In this document: piece by piece, positions 1 through 4,876 of the stretch | How the letters are laid out: every line of letters begins with the position of its first letter | Numbering within the stretch: the stretch's first letter is position 1 | From: JBNLBT01 sp050303435 | GTDB lineage: Bacteria > Pseudomonadota > Gammaproteobacteria > Xanthomonadales > Marinicellaceae | Assembly: GCA_050303435.1 (NCBI GenBank) | Contig: JBNLBT010000063.1 | Coordinates: 1 to 19,846, forward strand | Length of the DNA stretch: 19,846 bases | Direction: 5' to 3' | Position numbers and translations under genes: made by a program | Notes under the pieces: generated by a model | Told to the model about the DNA's origin: nothing | Database searches by the model: none | The model's input: only the letters and a program-made list of their open reading frames with translations

Positions 1-1096
1 GAGCCAACAGCACTCCGAGTTCTTCGTATAATTCAAGCTTGGATTGTTTTCTGAACAAATCATTTAAGTCCTGCCATTGAGTTCGGCCATAACTATCTTT
101 TGTAATTCTAAAAATCTTTGGCTGAATTTTGATGTTTCCGGGGGGGTTAATAAACGCTAATGAATGTGATGTCAGAAATATCTGATTTGATTTAGCATAG
201 TCATTAAAAAATAGTCTTGCCAATTTGTCTGACAAACCAAATTCCAAGGAATTTTCTGGTTCATCAATCCCCCATATAAAATCCTTTTTTCTGTCATTTC
301 TATCTAGCCATCTCAACAAAGGAGGAATATATTTACTTTTAATACCCTCCCCACGATTTAGCAAAGAAATTGTATAGTGGGACGGATTTAACTTGCTTCT
401 ACTATTGCTGCCCTTTATCTCCGAATTAAGTTTTTCAAATTGCTCATAAGAAGTATTTACTGATAATTTCTGCCAAAAATCAGAAAGTAATGTTGGTAAG
501 CCAAAATTGGTTCCAATTTGAACTCCTGACATGCTCAATATTTCTTTCAAATCTTTAGTCTTGTTAGAGATGCTGTCATTTAATGACAAAATGTCTTCAT
601 CGGTAACGAGTTGTTGTTCTCCAATGAGCGAAAGTAAATATTGTAAAACCTCCTCACCTTTCAGTGCCGGAATGTACACATATTTTATTTTATTGAAAAG
701 GCGTTTTATTGACGATTTCTTTTTACTATCAGTAGTACTAAATTTCTCTACTCTTTCCCCCTCACGATCAAACTGCCTTTCCAAGAAAATTTCTTCTTCA
801 TTTGCCAAAGTTGTATATGAAGCTGGAGGATTTATATAAAGTCTTATCTTGATTAACTGCTTCATTTTTGTTGAGCGTTGCGCTTTAGCTCTTGAAACCA
901 TGTTGTAATCATCTTCAAATTTCAGAGATTTTAGAAAATCGGTTTGCTCATTGAAAAATAGATTAATCGCTTTAAGAATGTTCGACTTTCCAATATCGTT
1001 TGTACCTGTAAAAACGTTTATTTCGTCAACTGGAATAATTATTTTCTCAATCGAACGAAAACTATTAATTTCAATTTTTGCGATTAAATCATTCAT
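1..1096 (-). CDS. AAA ATPase, OLD/AAA_15-like, C-terminus outside window
   Basis: Reading from the ATG at 1096 leftwards, the frame stays open to the window edge, giving about 365 residues of an incomplete protein. Near the N-terminus is a Walker A motif, GTNDIGKSN (residues 31-39), preceded by a short IEINSFRSIEK strand typical of RecF/SMC/OLD-type ATPases. Further on are a Walker B-like FIWGIDEPENSLEFG (D278, E279) and a switch-histidine motif FLTSHS (His near 309). ATPases of this group occur alone or fused to a Toprim nuclease, and many belong to anti-phage or DNA-processing systems. The C-terminal part that would decide this is missing, so no specific system can be named. The gene is visibly AT-rich, roughly a third G+C by eye, unlike everything to its right. 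It follows the zinc-ribbon gene on the same strand after about 150 bases. The ATPase call is firm; the role is open. Confidence 0.88.
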   Translation of the reverse strand, partial: MNDLIAKIEINSFRSIEKIIIPVDEINVFTGTNDIGKSNILKAINLFFNEQTDFLKSLKFEDDYNMVSRAKAQRSTKMKQLIKIRLYINPPASYTTLANEEEIFLERQFDREGERVEKFSTTDSKKKSSIKRLFNKIKYVYIPALKGEEVLQYLLSLIGEQQLVTDEDILSLNDSISNKTKDLKEILSMSGVQIGTNFGLPTLLSDFWQKLSVNTSYEQFEKLNSEIKGSNSRSKLNPSHYTISLLNRGEGIKSKYIPPLLRWLDRNDRKKDFIWGIDEPENSLEFGLSDKLARLFFNDYAKSNQIFLTSHSLAFINPPGNIKIQPKIFRITKDSYGRTQWQDLNDLFRKQSKLELYEELGVLLA

Positions 1097-1203
1097 GGTT
1101 TTTAAAAGCTTAATTGCCTTTTTTTACAAATTCAAATACCAAGTATCACAACTAGTTTATTTAAACAATTAACAAAGTCTAAATGAGAGATTAGCTTTAA
1201 TAA

Positions 1204-1247
1204 TGAGAATAGCGAGGCAGGCTAACTTCTTGCAAGAAGTATTCTCA
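1204..1247. repeat. Nested inverted repeat at the stop codon of the zinc-ribbon gene
   Basis: A perfect 16-bp palindrome, ACTTCTTGCAAGAAGT (1225-1240), lies directly after the zinc-ribbon stop codon. It is enclosed by a 7-bp inverted repeat, TGAGAAT (1204-1210) and ATTCTCA (1241-1247), and the outer arm includes the stop codon itself. There is no T-run after it on either strand, so an intrinsic terminator is not well supported. It could be an mRNA 3'-end hairpin or a protein-binding site ahead of the ATPase gene. Confidence 0.5.
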
Positions 1248-1766
1248 CTCTTGTAATAAAGACCCACAGGCCGGGCAAAAACGGTGAAACTTTACCGTCT
1301 TTTTGCCACAACTTGGACAATAATCGGCAACGGTATTTATCTTTTCAGGTTCAGCTTCCTTGCTTTTGACAATATATGATGTGAATTGATGTTTCGCATC
1401 ATCCAGCTTGTGAATCAATGTATCGATATACAATTTAATTTTTTCATACGGGGCTATTGCTGCATTCCTGGCTTTGGTCTCGTCCCGTTTTGCGGCCGCT
1501 CTGATGCGCCCGCCTGCACCACGTTTGCCAAAAAGCGAGAATAATCCGCCAGTGACAGAACCCGCTTTTTCTATGCGTTCGCTATACACTGCGCGCATCG
1601 TTTTGATTTCAAGGTTTACCGATTTTTTGATCTGACGGAGTTCCGACTGGATCAGCCGGATTGTCGCAATCGACGACTTTGCTTCTTTTTGATTGGATGC
1701 GCTCAGCTCCATGCCGTCTATGCCGAGTTTCTTGATTTTTTCAAGGTATTCCGTTTCCGATGCCAT
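1245..1766 (-). CDS. Coiled-coil protein with C-terminal zinc ribbon
   Basis: This 173-residue soluble protein has no signal peptide or membrane segment. The first half is Lys/Glu-rich and predicted to be helical or coiled coil (roughly residues 5-70, then 105-140). A Gly/Arg-rich stretch, GLFSLFGKRGAGGRIRAA, interrupts it near residues 74-91. The C-terminus is a clear zinc ribbon with two CPxCG knuckles: C150/C153 and C164/C167. The ATG at 1766 is chosen because AGGAGA sits just upstream at normal spacing. The gene begins 43 bases after higA ends, on the same strand, so it is probably co-transcribed with higA. Zinc ribbons of this kind bind nucleic acid or protein partners, but no specific family is recognised and no function is claimed. 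An AAA ATPase follows it. Confidence 0.8.
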   Translation of the reverse strand: MASETEYLEKIKKLGIDGMELSASNQKEAKSSIATIRLIQSELRQIKKSVNLEIKTMRAVYSERIEKAGSVTGGLFSLFGKRGAGGRIRAAAKRDETKARNAAIAPYEKIKLYIDTLIHKLDDAKHQFTSYIVKSKEAEPEKINTVADYCPSCGKKTVKFHRFCPACGSLLQE

Positions 1767-1809
1767 ATTTCTCTCCTCTGGCTTTTACTCTGCGCTGTCG
1801 CTTATGAAT

Positions 1810-2100
1810 TTATTGTGCAGAAACCAGTCTTTTCACCTGCAAATCATCCCGGTGCTGTTCTGCATGCCACAGTTCGTATTGGGCCTGCTGATTGAGCCAG
1901 CTTTCTGCGGACGTGTCAAAAGCGATGGAAAGCCTGACCGCCATTTCCGGGCTGATGCCGGAACGGCCGTTCAGAATCGCGCTCAAGGTTTTGCGCGAGA
2001 CGCCCAGTGCCTGGGCTGCTTCTGTCACAGTCAGCCCAAGAGGCTCAATGCAGAGTACTTTTAGAATTTCACCCGGATGTGGTGGGTTATGCATCAACAC
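1810..2100 (-). CDS. higA: HigA-type antitoxin, XRE-family repressor
   Basis: The 96-residue protein matches the HigA/VapI family in length and layout. It has the N-terminal PPHPGEIL motif, a helix-turn-helix spanning LTVTEAAQALGVSRKTLS with the following ILNGRSGISPEMAVRLS, and the typical WLNQQAQYELWHAE end. HigA neutralises the ribosome-dependent mRNA interferase HigB and represses its own operon. The GTG start at 2100 is preferred over the ATG at 2094: GAGG, which overlaps the higB stop codon, lies 7 bases before the GTG but 13 before the ATG. That overlap suggests translational coupling to higB. The cognate toxin frame just upstream is broken, so this antitoxin may now act only as a repressor or may neutralise another HigB. 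A zinc-ribbon gene follows 43 bases later. Confidence 0.92.
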   Translation of the reverse strand: MLMHNPPHPGEILKVLCIEPLGLTVTEAAQALGVSRKTLSAILNGRSGISPEMAVRLSIAFDTSAESWLNQQAQYELWHAEQHRDDLQVKRLVSAQ

Positions 2101-2109
2101 GGTTTGACC

Positions 2110-2388
2110 TCAATGATAATCTTCATAATTGACAATCTCGGCATCGCCATCGATAAAACGAAAAGTGACGCGCCAGTTGCCGCTGACCCACACAGACCAG
2201 GTGCCGGCGCGCTTGCCTTTGAGTCCGTGTAAGCGGAGCCCGGGCAAGTCCATGTCCTTTGCAGAACGAGAGGCATTGAGTCTGCCGAGTATTAAACGAA
2301 GTCTTGCCGCATGAGCGGGTTGAACGCCGGCGGTGTTGCCAGACTAAAAAAATTTTGCCAATCCCTTGTGCTTAAAACTTCGAATCAC
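2110..2388 (-). pseudogene. higB: HigB toxin gene interrupted by an in-frame amber codon
   Basis: From a GTG at 2388 the frame reads VIRSFKHKGLAKFF, then TAG at 2344-2346, then continues in the same frame with SGNTAGVQPAHAARLRLILG, MDLPGLRLHGLKGK, WSVWVSGNWRVTFRF and ends VNYEDYH-TGA at 2110. Together the two parts are the 92-codon length and order of the HigB/RelE-like mRNA interferase, including the conserved GNWR-TFRF core and the final DYH. Only one codon is wrong; the family usually has Glu there, and GAG to TAG is a single change. No good restart codon lies between the stop and the catalytic core. The toxin is therefore expected to be a 14-residue stub unless the amber is read through or is a sequencing error. 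higA follows with its ribosome binding site overlapping this stop codon. Confidence 0.85.
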
Positions 2389-2394
2389 ATTTGT

Positions 2395-2426
2395 AATTGT
2401 AACCCGTTACGTTACGGTTGTCAATT
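2395..2426. promoter_or_regulatory. Imperfect palindrome over the higBA promoter, probable HigA operator
   Basis: A 32-bp imperfect palindrome is centred at 2410/2411. Its core CCGTTACGTTACGG has one mismatched pair, and its ends are AATTG and CAATT. It spans from the -35 to the -10 element, so a repressor bound there would block RNA polymerase. HigA proteins bind such sites as dimers, which makes HigA the likely ligand; the assignment is inference from position and symmetry. Confidence 0.6.
2396..2424 (-). promoter_or_regulatory. Promoter of higBA, near-consensus sigma70
   Basis: On the minus strand, TTGACA (2424-2419) and TACAAT (2401-2396) are separated by exactly 17 bases. The predicted start of transcription, about 7 bases downstream, falls within 1-2 bases of the higB GTG at 2388, so the transcript would be leaderless or nearly so, and no ribosome binding site is visible for higB. 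Confidence 0.75.
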
Positions 2427-2533
2427 GAAGCCGTGTTAACCTCGATCAACAATGTGTATGTAGTGCTTTAAAAAAAATGGTGCACTGATGAAGACCCCGT
2501 TATCCCGGTGCCTCGTATCTGTGCAATTGACCG

Positions 2534-2788
2534 TCAGGAATCAACCCATGCCTGCATCAAGCGCTTGATGTGTGTTTGGTATTTCAGGCCTTGGGCCTCG
2601 CATTTGAAACGAAAAGCGTGCAGCAGATTTTCTTGCACTTTCAGGCTGATGAGTCTGCTTTTGCCCTGTTGCGCTGCGTGCATCAACCTGAAATCCTCGA
2701 GGAAACGTGCGATCTGTTTCGGCGTCATCTGTTGGCCCATTTTGACCATTTCAGGGTTGTGCAGCTGCAGGGTTTTCTTGGGTTTCAT
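2534..2788 (-). CDS. Ribbon-helix-helix-like small protein, candidate antitoxin
   Basis: This 84-residue basic protein starts with an ATGA overlap with the stop codon of the nucleotidyltransferase, so the two are translationally coupled. The C-terminal half fits a ribbon-helix-helix fold: a strand RLISLKV (about residues 45-51), a helix ENLLHAFRFKCEAQG, and a second helix YQTHIKRLMQAWV. This resembles the ends of CopG/BrnA-type antitoxins. The N-terminal half, with MTPKQIARFLEDFRLMHAAQ, would be the partner-binding segment. Its probable DNA target is the pair of palindromic octamers at the operon promoter. A role as antitoxin and autorepressor is inferred from size, coupling and fold; it has not been tied to a named family with certainty. 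Confidence 0.75.
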   Translation of the reverse strand: MKPKKTLQLHNPEMVKMGQQMTPKQIARFLEDFRLMHAAQQGKSRLISLKVQENLLHAFRFKCEAQGLKYQTHIKRLMQAWVDS

Positions 2789-3246
2789 CGGATGGCCTGC
2801 AATGATTTCACGTCTTCAATGTCTTGCGGGCGACCCGCGGCCTGTTTCATTTTGATCAAGTCCGTTTTGTTCAGCACCCGGACCTTGAGTCCGTCAATCT
2901 CTTTGCGAATCACTTTTTTGTTGCCCAGGTCACAGTTGATGACGATGTCCACTTGCTGACTCATGTCCTTGGGGTTGTAAAAATTCCAGGCAATCAGGTG
3001 TCTGTTGTGGATGTATTCATCCCTGAATTGATGCACCTGCCGGGCGTCCACCGGCAACCTCGAGATCAGACCCATGGCATTTAAACAGCCCTCAACAGCC
3101 GACAATTGCTCAATGTCCCAGGCCACCACCAGATCAATGTCCACCGTGCCCCGCACGGCGCCGTGCAAAGCCACGGCGTACCCGCCCACCAGCGCGTATC
3201 GAACCCGGTGCTGTTCCAGTGCCTGACAGACTTTCAATAAAAACAT
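2785..3246 (-). CDS. Nucleotidyltransferase-fold protein (AbiEii/MNT-like), candidate toxin
   Basis: The 153-residue protein has the classic nucleotidyltransferase signature: GG (residues 21-22), then HGAVRGTVDIDLVV with the two metal-binding aspartates D36 and D38, and a third Asp, D100, in the strand QQVDIVI. The C-terminus, LNKTDLIKMKQAAGRPQDIEDV, is typical of small stand-alone transferases of this group. Family members include toxins that add nucleotides to tRNA or other acceptors, and antitoxins that modify HEPN partners; no HEPN gene is adjacent here. The ATG at 3246 is used because the predicted transcription start coincides with it; a TTG at 3252 would extend it by two residues but would lie upstream of that start. 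It overlaps the RHH-like gene by 4 bases. Confidence 0.83.
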   Translation of the reverse strand: MFLLKVCQALEQHRVRYALVGGYAVALHGAVRGTVDIDLVVAWDIEQLSAVEGCLNAMGLISRLPVDARQVHQFRDEYIHNRHLIAWNFYNPKDMSQQVDIVINCDLGNKKVIRKEIDGLKVRVLNKTDLIKMKQAAGRPQDIEDVKSLQAIR

Positions 3247-3250
3247 GCTC

Positions 3251-3273
3251 AAAGTATATACCGTATATACTTT
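3251..3273. promoter_or_regulatory. Operator: two GTATATAC octamers in a perfect 23-bp palindrome
   Basis: The site has arms AAAGTATATAC (3251-3261) and GTATATACTTT (3263-3273) around one central base. Each GTATATAC octamer is itself palindromic, so the site is at once an inverted and a direct repeat. Ribbon-helix-helix repressors commonly bind such tandem symmetric half-sites. It covers the -10 and spacer of the nucleotidyltransferase promoter and ends 4 bases before the start codon, so occupancy should shut the operon off. Confidence 0.75.
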
Positions 3274-3281
3274 AAATACAA
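3253..3281 (-). promoter_or_regulatory. Promoter of the nucleotidyltransferase/RHH operon
   Basis: TATACT (3258-3253) is a good -10 element; TTGTAT (3281-3276), 17 bases upstream, is a weak -35. The expected transcription start is at or next to the A of the ATG at 3246, giving a leaderless mRNA. No Shine-Dalgarno sequence is present upstream of the ATG, which agrees with this. Confidence 0.55.
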
Positions 3282-3451
3282 AACCTGTGATTCAGGCAGT
3301 CTCGGGCGGTGACTGCGTGTGATGTTGAGCAGCGGATATTTATGCGCTTAAACCCGATTGAATCAAACCGGTGGGCCAGTCATGTCTTTTGATATCAGTG
3401 ATTGGTGCCTTGTCGCAGATCGCGCAATCATCCTTGGCCTATAGACTGAAA

Positions 3452-4141
3452 TCACGCATACAAGCCCCAATAAACCTCAGTGTCTTCCGTGCAATAAAAC
3501 CCTTCAAAGGGGTCTGTGGCCAGTATTTTTTCAATGATGTCTTTGCTTGCACACAGAAATGAGCAATGGCTGTCCCAGTGCGTGGTGAGCAGAATGCGGT
3601 GATCTTCGGTGAACAGACAAGCATGACTGGGCACCAAGTCGTCGGCCATCAGATCATCAATTCGCTGCATTTTGATGTCGATGCCGAATTCATCGCTCAA
3701 GCAAAGCTGCTGCCAACCCAATGATTTGAGCACGGCGAACAGGCGGTTTTCCAGCAGCGGCGACAGCTCCCCTTCCCCTGGACAGAGGACGTGATGCGAT
3801 TGCAACAAGGCATTGAGTTGGTCAGCCGCCGGCACATTTCGATCAACGTCCTGCAGGCCGTTGATCTGGGTTCTTAGACCCACATCAATGTCCGCCAGAC
3901 TGGAGAGATGTGTGATCGACAGAATCTCTTGCCAGGAGATCGGATCGCACGCGTGCATGATTTCTTGTTTGCAAGGCCATGTTTCAGGGCAGAACCGAGC
4001 GATGTCCAACCCATGGGGCTTGATGAACGGGTGCAGCAGCACATACACCGATTCAAATTGGCTGGCATAAAAGGCGCGTATTTTTCCTTCGCATGGGCAC
4101 GCAGCGAAACCATTCTTGGTTAAATTTAACTGCCTGTTCAT
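3452..4141 (-). CDS. Unknown 229-residue protein (possibly DUF2711-like)
   Basis: This is a soluble, mixed alpha/beta-looking protein without signal peptide or membrane segment. It has many cysteines and histidines (for example FAACPCEGK near the start, and HWDSHCSFLCAS in the C-terminal third), but they do not form an obvious metal site. The end, EGFYCTEDTEVYWGLYA, is distinctive and recalls proteins annotated as DUF2711, which have about this length; I hold that only weakly. The ATG at 4141 has a poor ribosome binding site. The gene is followed by about 200 bases and then the nucleotidyltransferase operon, which has its own promoter. Codon use and composition look like the native genes to the right, so it is a plausible long-resident gene. 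No function is proposed. Confidence 0.7.
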   Translation of the reverse strand: MNRQLNLTKNGFAACPCEGKIRAFYASQFESVYVLLHPFIKPHGLDIARFCPETWPCKQEIMHACDPISWQEILSITHLSSLADIDVGLRTQINGLQDVDRNVPAADQLNALLQSHHVLCPGEGELSPLLENRLFAVLKSLGWQQLCLSDEFGIDIKMQRIDDLMADDLVPSHACLFTEDHRILLTTHWDSHCSFLCASKDIIEKILATDPFEGFYCTEDTEVYWGLYA

Positions 4142-4172
4142 GACTTAAATCTGTAACACTCGCGGACAGCAG

Positions 4173-4727
4173 TCAATGGCCTTGATGGCCGTGCCCGTGG
4201 TGATGCCCGGCTTTGTGCCCGTCGCCCGCATAGCCGCGCAGATGAATGTATTTTTGTATCTGTTCTGGACTCAGCAGGGCTTGTTGCCGCAGGTGGGCGT
4301 TGACGTGCGCAGCGCGCAGGCGGCCTTCGATTGCACCGATCTGCTCCAGCCGCTGCAACACCTCGGCCTGTGAAACCTCGCCATTCTGGAACAGCGCATC
4401 CAGTCGCCGCTCGGCGGTCACCAGTTCCGCACCGAGCGCTTGTGCCGCGCTTTGCATGGCTTCGAATATTGCCCGCGTGTCTTTGATTTGCGCCTCAGAT
4501 AAGTGCAACGCATCGGTCAATTCCAGCACATGGGCCGGTCCGGGATAACCGTTGAGTTCAGCCACTTTGGCGTAACCCAGACCCTTGCCGGCCAGTAAGC
4601 CGTCCACGCGCTGCGCGGACAACGCTTTGATGGCCCGCGTCTGCTGACCCGCGTAGGGTGCCTTGTCATCCGCCTGCGCCGTCGCATAACTCAGCACCAC
4701 CATGATCCATAACATCATTCGCCGCAT
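4173..4727 (-). CDS. Spy/CpxP-like periplasmic protein with His-rich tail
   Basis: This is a 184-residue exported protein. MRRMMLWIMVVLSYATAQA is a signal peptide with cleavage expected after AQA. The mature part is helical and carries the two family LTxxQ-type motifs as LSEAQ (in DALHLSEAQIKDTRAIFEAM) and LSPEQ (in QALLSPEQIQKYIHLRGY). It ends in a histidine-rich tail, GHKAGHHHGHGHQGH, suited to binding Cu, Zn or Ni. Spy and CpxP are periplasmic chaperone or sensor-inhibitor proteins, and relatives with His-rich tails occur with metal-resistance genes. No two-component system or efflux gene is in view. The ATG at 4727 is preferred because AGGTGA lies just ahead of it; a GTG nine bases upstream falls inside that ribosome binding site. 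It has its own promoter, so it is probably independent of the giant gene upstream. Confidence 0.85.
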   Translation of the reverse strand: MRRMMLWIMVVLSYATAQADDKAPYAGQQTRAIKALSAQRVDGLLAGKGLGYAKVAELNGYPGPAHVLELTDALHLSEAQIKDTRAIFEAMQSAAQALGAELVTAERRLDALFQNGEVSQAEVLQRLEQIGAIEGRLRAAHVNAHLRQQALLSPEQIQKYIHLRGYAGDGHKAGHHHGHGHQGH

Positions 4728-4756
4728 GCCCGTCACCTGATTCCGATTAAAAGCGC

Positions 4757-4783
4757 ATTATAGGTTACGCGCGCAGCGCTGCG
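4757..4783 (-). promoter_or_regulatory. Promoter of the Spy-like gene with a 12-bp palindrome
   Basis: A consensus TATAAT (4762-4757, minus strand) places the transcript start near 4750, about 23 bases ahead of the ATG. The -35 is poor (GTCGCA at 17-bp spacing or TTGTCG at 19). The perfect palindrome CGCAGCGCTGCG (4772-4783) sits between them, suggesting regulation by a dimeric DNA-binding protein, perhaps an activator or a MerR-type regulator given the weak -35. The regulator is unknown. Confidence 0.55.
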
Positions 4784-4810
4784 ACAAATTCTGTACAATC
4801 GGCCAAAGCA

Positions 4811-4870
4811 AGGCGGCTGTTTTCAGCGCCTGGCAAGGCGCGGTCTTCGCCGTGAAGAACGCGCCTTGCC
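4811..4870. repeat. Two adjacent stem-loops after the giant gene; REP-like or terminator
   Basis: Beginning 6 bases after the giant gene's stop codon is a perfect 11-bp inverted repeat, CGCGCCTTGCC (4860-4870) with GGCAAGGCGCG (4832-4842). Its 17-base loop contains a smaller CTTC/GAAG stem. Next to it is a second hairpin, AGGCGGCTG-TTTT-CAGCGCCT (4811-4831), with one bulged base. The word GCAAGGCG occurs in both (4808-4815 and 4833-4840). Neither hairpin is followed by a T-run, so this may be a dispersed palindromic repeat that stabilises or ends the 13-kb transcript rather than a classical terminator. Confidence 0.55.
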
Positions 4871-4876
4871 TCAGCC

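Noticed and set aside
531..1172. Two short plus-strand frames (531-839 and 951-1172).
   Set aside because: They lie mostly or wholly antisense to the AAA ATPase, whose Walker motifs are plain in the minus-strand frame.
2094..2276. A 60-codon minus-strand frame beginning MPLVLQRTW.
   Set aside because: It is a different frame over the higB remnant; the real HigB frame is recognisable and ends at 2110.
2462..2486. AGTGC/GCACT stem around an A-run, considered as a terminator after the RHH gene.
   Set aside because: A 5-bp stem with the A/T run inside the loop does not fit an intrinsic terminator.
4173..4727. The Spy-like gene as an immunity gene for the giant protein's tip.
   Set aside because: It has its own promoter, clear Spy/CpxP LTxxQ-type motifs and a metal-binding tail; position alone is not enough to claim immunity.
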